Shown here piece by piece: positions 1-11,520 of a stretch of DNA of 64,000 nucleotides. The notes beneath the pieces were generated by a model. That model was not told the DNA's origin and did not search any database. It saw nothing but the letters and a program-made list of their open reading frames with translations. Positions within the stretch are counted from its first letter, which is position 1; each line of letters starts with the position of its first letter. Source of the DNA: Larix kaempferi (taxonomy: Eukaryota > Streptophyta > Pinopsida > Pinales > Pinaceae); NCBI GenBank assembly GCA_027924585.1, contig BSBM01000827.1, positions 62,001 through 126,000 on the forward strand, written 5' to 3'. The translations under genes and the position numbers were made by a program.

Positions 1-1026
1 CAATTGTAGGTATCAACTACAGATAGCACCCCCAAGTTGGGCCATGAAACCACCAAGGTAAATGAAACATTTATAGGCTTCACTCTCTCTTGGTCCAACC
101 CATTTGTTCTCATGCTTATCCAGTCGACTCACCACGTAGCATTATGACCATCTCATTCAACAATCACAACCATGTAACTCTCTTCCATTTCCCCACACAA
201 CACAAGGAAGGCATACCCTTTTTCTATTCAGTAGTCCCCTAGATCACCCTTCCCTTACAATGCTCTTAAGTGTGTGCAAAAAGTGTCCAACCTTTTGTAT
301 GCTTTCAAAGAATTTCCTAGAAAATCAATACATGGCTTCGCAATCATACAAAGAGCAACAAATGTACAGTGGGTAAAGGTGTCCTAACATGCCAAACCTC
401 TATGCTCACCTACAACCATCATTCTTCACTCTAATGTCTACATTTTCCTCTTCAAAATGATAATTCTAATTATTTTTTACAACTATCATAAGAAGTGTCT
501 TCGACCCATGCTTCCATAAATACATGAGAAAACTTTCCACCAACCTCTTACATGCATTTAATGGTTGACTTTAATCAGTCAAAGGAGGTAAATGACTTAA
601 TTAAGGCACATGGAAGAAAATTATTGATTTGTAATAATAACACTTGGAAGAAGAGGATTTACATTCTCATAAGCCCCCTTTTCTCTTCCCCTACAGTGGA
701 ATATTATCCCTTCTAGTGCTCTATACACAACCATCTTGGACCATTATATTATTTTCCAACATAATATTTACATAGTTGTACATCATCGTGATAAGGCAAC
801 CGCATGGCACATATATGGATATTTACCTCATACATGCCTTATCATTAACTATTCAGGCCTCGGCCTTGAGCTCCACATTAGGAATCTGAGTTAATACATT
901 CAAGGTCAAAACTAAAATGACTCAAATTCATAAATATTGATTTGGATTGCACAAATCAATTCCAAATTGGTTGTCTATTATCTTTATATATATATATATA
1001 TAACCTCTCAGAAAACCCTCTAAGTA
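1..1026. other. Unassigned intergenic DNA upstream of ARF segment copy 1
   Basis: No ORF or motif that I recognise. The stretch is moderately AT-rich and becomes strongly AT-rich after about 960, including a short TA run near 984-1002. Similarity to the second ARF segment begins only near 1027, so this DNA lies outside the duplicated block. Confidence 0.5.
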
Positions 1027-1190
1027 CTTAGAACAATAAAGTCAAAAATATTATTATTATAATTAAGAAATTATGAGAAGAGTGGTAGAGTAAAAGATTA
1101 AAATAATAATTATTAATATTTAGAAACCAAAAAAGAGAGAAAAAATAGGATTAAGAATAATTAAATAACATATGTTGTATTAAATATAAT

Positions 1191-1221
1191 TTAATTGAAT
1201 TATTTAAAATAATTCAATTAA
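1191..1221. repeat. 31-bp AT-rich perfect palindrome
   Basis: Two 15-base arms (TTAATTGAATTATTT and its reverse complement) flank a single A. The same palindrome is kept at 61104-61134 in the second segment copy. It could form a hairpin or cruciform; a function is not shown by the sequence. Confidence 0.85.
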
Positions 1222-1551
1222 TGTAGTTTAATTAAAATATTATAACTAATTTATTAAAAAGGAAAAGGGGTAATAAGTTTCATAATAATTAATTATGCAA
1301 GCATCCATTAATAGATAAAATAGGGTGTAATATATCCATGAAGAAAGAAATTGTATAAAAATAAGTTAGAAATGAGGAATAATATATTAATTGTAAGATT
1401 GAAAGGAAGTGAGTGGAGATTTAAAAAGATTTGGTTTAAATTTTAAAAATAGATTAAGTTTAAAATTTTAAAAAATAGATTACGTTAAAAAAAATGGTTA
1501 ATTTTTTATATATATATTTAAAAATATCTAGATTTAAAAGGGTAAAGAATG

Positions 1552-1850
1552 GAGTTGTTAGTCCTTGTCGTAGGCAGAGACTATATGTTCCACTTTTTAG
1601 TATGAATTTACTTTGTAAAAAACTATTTCTAAAACTTTCTTGTAATTTATCCAATGTTGAAATAATTTACGTATTTATTTTTCTTTATTTAATAAAATAT
1701 TTTAATAAGTGTGTAAGTTTGATTGGTGGAAAGTGCTTGAAAAGACAATTTTTATCATTGGCAAGGATTAAGTAAAAATGAAAATAGAACGACTTTGAAC
1801 TTGCAAATGTTAACATCTAAATATTTTGTTTATAGTGGATAGCCAAGCAT
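1552..1850 (+). repeat. ~300-bp dispersed repeat, copy 1 of 3
   Basis: A stretch starting near a TAGTCCTTG motif and running past a TTGGTGGAAAGTG motif recurs at about 61474-61766 (within the duplicated ARF segment) and independently at about 39652-39955. It has no coding content. The independent third copy suggests a mobile or formerly mobile repeat that entered the ARF leader before the segment duplicated. Confidence 0.7.
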
Positions 1851-2573
1851 AATAACATGTGTATCTAGTTAACGGGCATCAAGGTTTACACATTGACATA
1901 TTTGCAACTTTGCATTTAAACCTTTTTACAGCTATGTGCCTCCTGGAATACCAAGTGTGGCAGAGACGAGGAATACTTCCACTGAGTGTAGAATCAAGGT
2001 ATTGGGCGGTAGTATGGTTTTTGTTCTCATCTGAGCTTGGTTTTAAAATTTCCTTGATTTAGCTCTTTGGCATTCCTGTGTACTCTGCAGGGTGCTCAAT
2101 GTCAAATTCATGGTAGACATAGAGACTCACGAAGTCTATGCTCGGATCCGTCTGGTTCCTATTAATCCCAACGACACTGTTATGGAGGACTATGGTGAGG
2201 AGAATGATAATGCTGCTACAAATGAAAAGCCAGTCTCATTTGCAAAGACATTGACACAGTCTGATGCTAACAATGGTGGTGTCTTCAGCATGCCAAGGTA
2301 CTGTGCAGAGACTATTTTTCTAAGGCTGGATTACTCAAGTGACCCCCCTGTGCAGACTGTGCTGGCTAAGGATGTCCATGGGGACATCTGGAATTTTAGG
2401 CATATGTACCGTGGCACACCGCAGAGGCATTTTTTGACGGCTGGGTGGAGTACTTTCGTGAACCAGAAGAAGCTCGTGGCAGGGGATTCAATAGTGTTCT
2501 TAAGGAGCCTCAATGGGGAGCTCTGTGTGGGGATCAGGAGATCCACCAAGAGTACTAGTGGACGGGACTCCTC

Positions 2574-3581
2574 CACGGGGGCTTCACTAGAAGGCAATAT
2601 AATATCACGTTCATTCATATTGCGGTATTAAATATTCATGAAAAACTAAAAATTATATTGCTTATATATCAAGGGGGAAAGGGTTTTATTTAATGTAACA
2701 ATAAAAAAATACTTTGGGGTCTTTTTTATATGGGCGGGCTGACAAATATCTGCCAAATGGAGATGGTAGGATCATGGCCGGATGAGAAATCAGGTTGAGA
2801 CAAGGCTCGGGCTTACCAATACGCAGGAAAATTGTATCTTGAGGCATGCCTGAGGCCAGGGATTTCGTGGTGAAGTGGGTTTCTAGTCGATCATACTCGA
2901 GAGACAGTGGTCATTGACAGCCAATTGTTACCAATAATAATCAGCCAGTTGTTACCAATAGCCTTGGGAGGCTCTAAGCCTCCAGGGCCTGTTATAGGCA
3001 CTCGATAGGCCTTGGGGGCTTGATTACCCAACCACTCGTGCCTATTACAGGCCTTGGGAGGTTTAGTCAGCTTCCTAAAGCTTGTTACAGGCCCCGGGGG
3101 CTTGGATACCTAGCCCACAACAAGCTTAGTCAGCGATTGGGGAACTGCAACATGCAATCTAAATGTTGTACTATGTGCATTGGCTCTAGTGACATACAAG
3201 AAGTGATTTCCTATCTCTTCATTAGACCATTAGATGTTGTAAATCATAATGATATGTGGTTGAGTAATTGCATTGTGGGTGAAGTAATGTGCATCCACAA
3301 TATACATCGAAAGAAGCAAGGTTCATTGTAGAATGCATGTGGGGTCATAAGAGGGGTATCATATCAATATAGTAGGTAGATATATAAAGGGTATAAAAAA
3401 TGTTAATGAAAAAATTGATACATACAATATCTAGTGAAAATAGGGGTTTTTTTAAATTGGGAGGGGGTTAAAAAAATGATTTTGGAAGGTATTTTCCAAT
3501 ATTTAGTGAAATTAGGGGTATTGTTTCATATGCCACGAATGAACGTGCTATGGTAGCGGTTTATTGAGTGAAGCCCCCATG
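2574..3581. mobile_element. Non-autonomous hAT-type DNA transposon (1,008 bp)
   Basis: The ends form a 15-bp terminal inverted repeat with one mismatch: CACGGGGGCTTCACT at 2574-2588 against the reverse complement of 3567-3581, CATGGGGGCTTCACT. A further subterminal inverted motif, CACGTTCATTC, sits about 30 bp inside each end. It is flanked by a perfect 8-bp target duplication GACTCCTC (2566-2573 and 3582-3589). The paralogous site at 62488-62495 has one GACTCCTC and no insert. An 8-bp duplication and CA...TG ends are hallmarks of the hAT superfamily. No transposase reading frame is visible, so it must have been mobilised in trans. Confidence 0.92.
2950..3125. repeat. Degenerate GC-rich short repeats inside the hAT element
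   Basis: Variants of a motif like TTACAGGCCTTGGGAGG or GGCCTTGGGGGCTTG occur about four times within 175 bp. They are imperfect and unevenly spaced. Subterminal repeats of this kind often bind hAT transposases, but these lie centrally, so that role is only a guess. Confidence 0.5.
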
Positions 3582-4036
3582 GACTCCTCAGCCTAGCATC
3601 TGGCAGGTCAGCAGCAGCAAGGCAGCTGTATGTCTCCTTATAAAAGTAGCTCCAGATGTAGGTCAAGGGGGGTGATAATTTCTCTACTGCTTTTTTTGGC
3701 GGTGGTGATAAGGCTAGTGCCAATGGGAATTCCAATGGGTTTACAAGGAACAAGGGAAAAGTGAGCACCAAATCGATAATTGAGTCTGCCAATCTTGTTG
3801 CCACTGGGAAGCCCTTTGAGGTGGTGTATTACCCCAGGGCCAGTACCCTTGAGTTCTACGTTAAGGAAAATGTTGTGGATACTGTATTGCGGATGAAATG
3901 GGATGCAGGGATGCGGTTTACGATGGCCTTTGACACAGAGTATTCCTCAAGAATCAGTTGGTTCATGGGCACCATTCCTTTGGTGCAATGTGCGGACCCA
4001 ATTCACTGGCCTACCTCACCATGGTGCCTTTTACAG

Positions 4037-5118
4037 GTATCCAAGTCCTCACCCCTAGGCTGCTTTGTTGGAAACGGGAGTTGGGATGATCCTCTGTATT
4101 TTCTTTTTCATAGGTTTGTTCTTTGATGTTGTCTTTTGACTGCTTGAAATGTGGGTGCTCTCTGTGAGGGTGTTTGCATTTTTCCAGGGCATTTGATTGT
4201 TCCTTGATTGTTCTGAGTGAGGAGGTTTTTTCATGTGGTATCTCAACTTTCCTTATGGGGACTGTACTTACGACATCAATGAATTTCAGAGGCTTCCTTG
4301 ATTGAGATTGTTTGTTGGCACCTTGAAGTGTGAGTGTTTTAGCATATGGTTATTGAATATTTTGGGAGATTGTTGCTTGATTGTTTTAAATGAGGTAGTT
4401 CCTGGAAGTGGGATCTTACTAATCATGCAGATATTCTACTCTAACGTCTCTGAAGGGATTTCTTTATCTAGTTCCTACATTTGTTGTGAAATATATATTA
4501 TCCATTTGATTGTTGGGAATGCATTTAATTTCCTTATCTACAAGGTTTTTTTTATCTTGATGGTCCTTTTTGGCCATGGTCAATTCTCAAGAGATTTTCC
4601 TTCCATTTTGTGATTTGATTTCCTAAATTCTTAGTTTTATTATTGCTTGTAAGAGTCCATTCTTTGGGTTTGTGGAGCAAAGAGGCCATTTATTTTTAAT
4701 GAGCTTGTATTCTAATTTTTCTTTTCCTCAATGATGTTGTCCTTTGTTTGGGTTCTTGCACTGTGTTTTCCAAAGACATATTTTCAAATCTCTCAAAATC
4801 AAAGAGTCTTTGTCTTTGGAAAAGTTGCATTTGATTGCTTCTTGCATTGAATATATGAAAAAGTTCTTCTTATGTTTACCTCAGATCATAAGGTTCTTGC
4901 ATCCCAAGGGCTTGCATTTTTCTAGAGACTGTACTACAAAGGTTTCGATATCTGGAAGGATTTCATTTTTAAGGATTGTGCTACTTTTGCCTCGGATTCA
5001 CTTCAGGAGCTTGTCCTTTTGATTGTTGGAAATGGCAAGCATGCAAATTTTCATTTTTGTGATAATTGGGGGTTTGTAATTAGATTTCTAAAAATGAATT
5101 AGAATTAGTGGTTTGTCT
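4037..5118 (+). other. Intron-like downstream part of ARF segment copy 1
   Basis: This T-rich stretch follows the GT donor after the ARF domain and is conserved in copy 2 (62943-64000). Its modest ORFs match no protein I recognise. The next conserved ARF exon, expected to begin with a VTWDEPDLLQ-type motif, was not found, so the gene appears truncated here. Confidence 0.55.
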
Positions 5119-5514
5119 ACAACTCTGCAGCATCTATATAGTTTTATGCTGAGCAGAAGAGAAATTTTGTGAGCAAGGGGAAGCAATCAAGAGTTTGCTT
5201 ATCTGATTTATAGTATGAGAACCTTATGTGAACCAGATTTTATTTATGGTTGTGTTTCCAGTGAAATGATGGCTTTATAGTTTGGCTGGTAGTTTTTCTT
5301 ACTTGTCAATTTTAGCTTGAAGGTTCTCCTCACTATCCAAAGGATTCCCCTCTATAAATCATATAGTCTGTATGAATTTATCTGAAATCTTCTATCTGAT
5401 TACGTATATTTATTATATATGTTTGGCTTTTCCTTGTTTAACAGATTGCTTCAATATTGATGAATCTTTGGTTTTATGTCCGACTCTTAAAATGAGAACT
5501 TTATAAAAGTGCAG

Positions 5515-6060
5515 GGAAAATGTAACAAAACATTTGAAAAGTTGATCTCTTTCCAAGATGTGATTCCCTATCTTCCCTTTGATGTGTCCAAGTCAATGGG
5601 ATTGAGATATTTGAAATACGAACCAAAGGATTTGAATTTCCTTGAGGTAAGTCTCTTTCAAATATTTAGTCCAATGCCTCTGTAACCAATTTTCTTTTAA
5701 AAATGAATTTATATGTGAGATAGTTTTATTAATTTTAATGATTTGATTATGGTTATTACAACTAATTTGCAAATACCCTCAATTATTACACAAATGGAGT
5801 TTGATTGAAGGTTACATTCCCATGCCTTTGAAATCTCTTCCCTCGATCTTCAACAATTCAGGAATTTGCGAATACTAAGGTTGACCAAATTTGCAGAGTT
5901 GAAAAATATACCTGAAGATCTAGGTGATCTATTAAATGGTTTGCGGGAACTAACACTTTCATATTTAAAATTTGTAGAGGAACGACCAGGATCAATTTAA
6001 AAAATTCAATCTTTAAAAGTAATCATGATTGGGTACTGTGTTGAATATACAAGAAAGTGA
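5515..6060 (+). pseudogene. NLR-type leucine-rich-repeat fragment (upstream locus)
   Basis: Two exon-like pieces. The first (5515-5646) lies between an AG acceptor and a GTAAGT donor and is open for 44 codons, containing SMGLRYLKYEPKDL. The second (about 5808-6060) reads an LRR of plant disease-resistance style (FRNLRILRLTKFAELK, IPEDLGDLLNGLRELTLSY) after a frame change, then a TAA at about 5998 and further LRR-like KIQSLKVIMIGYC in the same frame. NLRs are cytoplasmic or nuclear immune receptors whose LRR senses pathogen effectors. No NB-ARC or TIR motif was found nearby, so this is a decayed C-terminal fragment. Confidence 0.7.
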
Positions 6061-7749
6061 GCCATTCTCCCATGGTTGTATCATGCCAAGATGTAGACTC
6101 ACAGTCACCTGCTGATGTGCAACGCAACCAACAAAAATCGGCGATGCCGAAGTTCAGTTCCTTTTCTAGGATGCTTCGGACAGAGGGTCCATTTATGGAG
6201 AACTTACTAAGACATGCCACGTCAAATGTCAACAATGTCGCCCTCTCCACTGTGGAGCCTTCATCAATGTCGATGGATTTCGACGGCGATGAAGTCTCCT
6301 CCGTCTACCCTGCCAAGAGGCAAAACATTCAGAATCCATTACAACTACAATATTCGAATCCAACCTGGCCGGGGTGGTGTCGGATTCTGAGCACATGTAT
6401 CGGTTTCCATTAATAGAAAATCTGGTCCAGAACTCTGACCTGGTCTGCCCACTGTATACAGGAAACGTCTGGTCATCATATGATAATGGATAGCTTTGGA
6501 CCGTCGGATTACTGCCACTCAAAGCGTGACCGTTCTTTTTTTTTTCTAATAGAAATTTATTGGGAACAGAGAAGCTACAATCCGAGTACTTGAAAACTGT
6601 GATTTTAAGTATTTTTTAAGTCTTTAAATTGATTTAGAATTTCAGAATTTCTGTTTGAGCAACGAATTGTATAAATTGATCATTTGCCCGATTTCAAGGT
6701 GGTGAACATAATTGAAAGAATTTGTGGTACAATAGTCATTCTCTTTGCTTTGTTTTGAGTTTCTATTACTTCTGAATTCTTCATGCAAGAAGTGAACAAT
6801 GAATATTGAGTTTGCAAGTGTCTTGTTAGATCCCCAAAAGGCCTCCTTATGAACAGATAATGCCGCCTCTAGGGTCTATCTGAATGTAGGTTCTTCATTG
6901 AATGGCATCTGATTTTAGGTTAAATAAATTAGGTGATTGTTGTAGTTGACATTAGATATCTAGCTTCTAGCAAATGAAATCATTTTAAATACAACATCTC
7001 TTGGTGATCGACAATCTGCGGTATATGGACGTATACCGTGCTATGCTTGGAAATCATGTGGCTCCAACTGAATGGAAATTGATCCTTATGTGGTTTAAAC
7101 CATGAAACACTTTATTATATATTGTTTGGGATCCACTTCCAGTCAGAAATTATTTTGGTTGTTACTGATTTGGAGTTTTAAATTTAGATGTTTTACTGCA
7201 CATATTTAGGAATTCATGTTACAACAAGAATTGGGCATGCAGATATTGTATAAGATGAGCATGGTAAAGTGTGGGGGGGTGCAGTTTAATTATTATGTGA
7301 TGAAGATGGATCTAATTCATCATCAAACAGTAGGTTTGCTTGATACACTCTGAATTTCAGGTATGTATATATCTTTTATCATTCACATTTCTTTCAATAA
7401 GAATATTCACTAATATTGAAGGGCAAAGTCATAATCTCTTTTTTGAGTTGAACAGCAAATATGGCCAATGTTGTTGTAGGCTAGTTTGAATTTCGATTCC
7501 TTTCATGTAATGTTTGGAAAACAGCACATGAATTATATTCCATCAAACCTATTTATGCTATTTGATACTATTTACATCATATATCAAAATCAGCACATCT
7601 TATGTTATTTGATACTATTTACATATTTACTTGCAAATTTTTATCTGTACTTACAAAGTTCAGTAAATAACATGGATAGACACATGAACTTTGCTTTGTT
7701 TTCGTTGCAGAAGAATATGGATGAGGCAAGATTCTCTTGAGGAGATAAA
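6061..7749. other. No recognised gene
   Basis: The portion 6060-6520 is richer in GC than its surroundings. It keeps an open frame on the plus strand (6057-6413, 118 codons) and overlapping frames on the minus strand, but none resembles a family I know. The rest is AT-rich with no supported feature. Confidence 0.4.
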
Positions 7750-8003
7750 AATAAGGGGCTTCTTACAAGATACTGCAAACTTAGAATAGTAATATCAAAA
7801 TATATTTCTATTCATTTGGCGTTTATTTCTGGTGATACATTATCTAAAAAATGAAAATAATGTCTTCAATGTAGTTAATAAGGGGCTTCTTACAAGATAC
7901 TGCAAACTCAGAATAGTAATATCAAAATATATTTCTATTCATTTGGGGTTTATTTCTGGTCATACATTATCTAAAAAATGAAAATAATGTCTTATGTGTA
8001 GTT
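7750..8003. repeat. Tandem duplication, unit 127 bp
   Basis: Two near-identical units begin at 7750 and 7877 with AATAAGGGGCTTCTTACAAG. They differ by a handful of substitutions, so the duplication is fairly recent. No coding content. Confidence 0.9.
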
Positions 8004-11000
8004 ATTAAATTGTATAATTTGTGTAGCTTTTTGATGCTCTATTTCGAAGATGAGGATGGCATGATGTGGAGTTTGTTAACAAGGAGCATCTTTGTGATTT
8101 AGCAACGTGGATGTAGATTCAAGATTTAAATATAAAGTACAAAGATGGAATCTACTGATTTTAATTGTAGGTATGAGAGTTAACAGAATTGTTAGAGGCA
8201 CCTCTAGAGATGAAAGACACTTTCTTGTCCAGAATGTTATTAGTGATTGAGCCAAAATGTTTCTTAAGGATGTCCAAAATACTAGGCTTTGTCCTTGTTC
8301 CCTAATGAGAAGTTGTTGCAAGGGTGAATTGTGTCATACCTATTGTTAAGAGGGGAGTGTGTACATGTATGCCCTTTGTGTGGAAATTCAATCAATGGAT
8401 ATGGTGTTTTAAGGGATATCTCTTATTTATCCTTCCTTTGTTGCAATATGGGCTCAATGGTGGTAATATAGTCATGGCAGAGCATTCTTTAAAATTTTGA
8501 GTGTAGGCTGGGAGAAAATTGTTACTATTGCTCTATGAAATTTTTAATCGTGTAGGCTTGGGAGAAAATTGCTACTATTTCTCTATGAGATGCTAAAGAA
8601 AGTATGTATGTGGTACAGTATGAAAATATGAACTCACTACCTAAACCTTTCAGCGGTGCACAGCAAGGCCGGAAGCCAATTAAAAAACACATGTACAAAT
8701 AGAAAGCCAAGAACACATATAGAGTGCAGAGCACTTCCAGAAGCAACACGCATGACCAAAGAGAATTAAACAAGAAACATATATGTTTTATCCAATTGGA
8801 AATGAAAATGTTTCTTATCATTAATAAGAAAATGAAATTACAAGAGCATGCAGCCTAAATGGGCTCTTCTTGTTATAGAGATTACATCAGGGAAAGCCCT
8901 TCTTTCTAAATGCCCACTGGTCTTGGCCTTGGCTGGGCTTAGAAGCATGACTGATTTCTTCTCAACAAATAAATTATTCTTTTTATATTTACCTGATTTG
9001 GTCTTTCGACAAGGGTTATGAGCTCTTTTTCCTGGTGATTTTCTTGTAGTGCTACCTAGAATTCATACATTGGAGATACATCAGCTTCAACTTCACCAAG
9101 GCAGTTCTACCTCATATCTCAAACTGGAACTTCCACCTTCTTCTTCTCTTCACAATTCTACCCAATTACCTCTATTGGATTACCTTCTTCCACTGCTAGC
9201 TACTCTCTCTTTGGGTTGGATTTCTTTTCTCCTCTCTAACTTTCTTCTTCCTCTCTTTGTCACTTCCTCATCTTCTCTCTTTTCTCTATGTCGCAAATGG
9301 TTGACTGTTGAAGCCTCTTCCTCTTCTTGATGCTTCCCCACTTATTTCCTTCCAAGCATTTACTTCTTTCAATCGTTCCACCAACCAACACAAGTCAGCT
9401 ATTTGATGGAGGAGTTTCTCTTTGATGTTATTTCTTCCAACAAAAGTAGTTCTTTCAACTATTCTAGGGAAGATCGAAGAGATTCTCCATGAAGCTATTT
9501 ATTTGGTAAAAAAGTATATCTTTCAGCTATTATTTTCTTTGAATTGTAAGATTTATTACTTGTCACCATGCAAATGATTCTCTAAAATAATTGGGATCAA
9601 TCCATAATGTCAATGATGGTATATAAACTACCAAGCAATATTTTCAATATCATTTTTCTCTTTTTTAGGAATCTATTACCAATATTTATATATTTATCGC
9701 TCAGTTCTCCTTCTACTCGATCCATATCATAAGAGATCAACTGCAATAACTAATATTGTTAAATACTTGTTTGAATGCCATCCAAAGAGTTTGAATTTGA
9801 GAACTATTTTATTGATATATTTTGATGCTGATAATTGTTGTATTTAAATCTTTGAAAAATATAACTAGCTTTCTTGCAATTGATCAAGGCAATATTCTTT
9901 GCACATGTGTTAACAGTTTGTTTACTATGTTGAATGTTAGAAGAGCAATCCTCATTGTGCCTAAAACACGAATAAAGATAACTACATTGTATCATGGAAA
10001 GTTAATATCTAATTCAATACCACCCTTGGGATATTTCTGCATGAATGTTTCAGATTGTACATTGACATTTATATGAGATATTGCATCTCATGAAGCTGAT
10101 AGATTATGATACAAAGTCAGCAACATCCGATTGTAGTTACTTGAAATTACTGCAAAGGTGGTGTGCAATAGAAGAATGGATGTGGAATCTTCTCTTAGAT
10201 GTTGACATATCACGAAGTGGTGGATGTGGAAGCTTCTCTCAGATGTTGACATATCACAAAGTGCCCTAGTAGCATACTTTACTTTATTGAATTAGAGGAT
10301 GTTGCAAGATTAGGTATGCTTTGATTTTCATCTCTACATTATGACTCTTGTTTTAAAGAAGAATAGGTGCAAAAAACTCAAAACCATAAATCAATATTAA
10401 TATAATTTCTTTGAAGTAGTTCTTTTTCACTAATTTGGACTTATGGTGGAAATGATTTTCTTTTTTTTATTTCCAAAAATGAGGCCTTTTATATTCACAA
10501 GTATAAAATTGCCATAGACTATTTTTTCTATATTATTTAAGCTCTTTTTTTTTTATTTACAATATAAATTCAAAAATAAAAATTATTTACAAATATCAAT
10601 GCAAAAAGTGGAAGAGTATACCCAATGGATATTATAACCTATTCATAGCAACTAAAGTGGAAATAAAATCAAAATAGGCTATGGGATCAAGATAATAGGC
10701 ATACTTGATCAATGAGTTCTTTTGGCCAGGAGTTGGTGTATCCCATTTGCCATAGAGAGAAAAAATCAGATAATGAGTTGGGATCACTCTAGAAGACAAA
10801 CTTACAACCCACTTATTAAAGCTAAAATATGCAAGGACGGTTGTGAACTAACATCATCTTAAAAGTTGCAATCACAAAGGGGTCAAAAGTATCATGCCAA
10901 TTAAGATTGATCTTATCAAATCAACGTGTCCGACAATAAAAGTACCCTTTAATATATACAAAAAAATATGTCAAAAACATAAAAAAAAAAAATATATAAG

Positions 11001-11387
11001 AGTGCAAATTGTCAATAAGATCATCCATAATACAATCCTAACTGTATATGTCTATGATCCATTCAAAGTTGAGAGGTATCAAAAACTTGAGACTACAAAT
11101 TCTAGAGTTTTCTGCACTTAGAATCTTAGTGTTCAGAAAATTGATATTTGCATCTCATGTTTTGCGATACCTTTCAACACAATCAAATATATGGAGTTAA
11201 AATGGTTATGGACCAATCCTTGTGATTAAATATTTGAAGGTATATCTTTTAGACTCCAGTATTGATTAAATTCATAAAATTTATTTTCATGTCTCGTCTA
11301 GATTTTAGCTTGAATAACTTATCCAATTGTTCTGATTTTCCAATTCAAATGGCAGGGACTAAGCTACTCGTAGCTCTTGTTTTTATA
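8004..11387. other. No recognised gene; small local duplications
   Basis: Two short tandem duplications are visible: about 8498-8590 (unit about 52 bp, TGTAGGCT..GGGAGAAAATTG) and about 10190-10262 (unit about 46 bp, CTTCTCT.AGATGTTGACATATCAC). ORFs at 9049-9330 and 9822-10076 show no family signature; the first is rich in Leu and Ser. Nothing else is supported. Confidence 0.4.
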
Positions 11388-11520
11388 TATTCTGCCACAT
11401 TCTTTTCTTTTTTCACTCAGGATTTTTGTGATCCTGAAGATGGGTGGAGTGTCCACCCAAAACGAATCGATCTATCTAAATATCTACATAGTCACATTCC
11501 AGAAATCTTGACACAAAATC
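11388..11520 (+). repeat. Dispersed repeat, inverted partner at ~60645-60780
   Basis: The stretch from TATTCTGCCACATTCTTTTC through GTGATCCTGAAGATGGGTGG to the ATCTTGACAC end matches the reverse complement of about 60650-60780 with scattered mismatches. The two copies are about 49 kb apart in opposite orientation, just outside the big insertions. No TIR or target duplication could be defined. Confidence 0.75.

Larger units (their letters stand above)
2091..4036 (+). pseudogene. ARF10/16-like auxin response factor fragment, copy 1 (split by hAT)
   Basis: ARF proteins are nuclear transcription factors that bind auxin-response elements through a B3 domain. Here an exon-like block starts just after a splice-acceptor AG (2089-2090). 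The frame from 2092 reads the B3 region typical of the ARF10/16/17 class: motifs SFAKTLTQSDANNGG, PRYCAETIF, VHGDIWNFRHMYRGTP and KKLVAGDSIVFLR (about residues 50-145). The middle ARF (Auxin_resp) domain follows in another frame at 3761-4036 (PFEVVYYPRAST, SSRISWFMGTI, WPTSPWCLLQ) and ends at a donor GT at 4037. Damage: a hAT element after 2573, a frame change between the domains, and an in-frame TAG in the linker (GCC TAG near 3593) that is also present in copy 2. No downstream exon was seen. The upstream exon is not convincingly recognisable; a possible donor lies at about 2000. Confidence 0.88.
1027..5118 (+). repeat. ARF-containing duplicated segment, copy 1
   Basis: This block is closely similar, in the same orientation, to 60945-64000. 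The similarity covers an AT-rich leader, an exon-like ARF region and about 1 kb downstream. The only large difference is the hAT element at 2574-3581 with its duplicated target, present here and absent in the other copy. Without it the two spans match in length to within about 25 bp. Intron-type flanks (AG before 2091, GT after 4036) are kept, so the copies arose from genomic DNA and not from a spliced transcript. The right boundary is unknown because the second copy runs off the window. Confidence 0.88.

Noticed and set aside
4037-5118. Search for the miR160 target site and the next ARF exon
   Set aside because: Neither a miR160-like site nor the expected next-exon motif was seen in copy 1; copy 2 leaves the window first.
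6057-6413. 118-codon plus-strand ORF with overlapping minus ORFs
   Set aside because: No motif recognised and overlapping open frames on both strands, so coding status cannot be supported.
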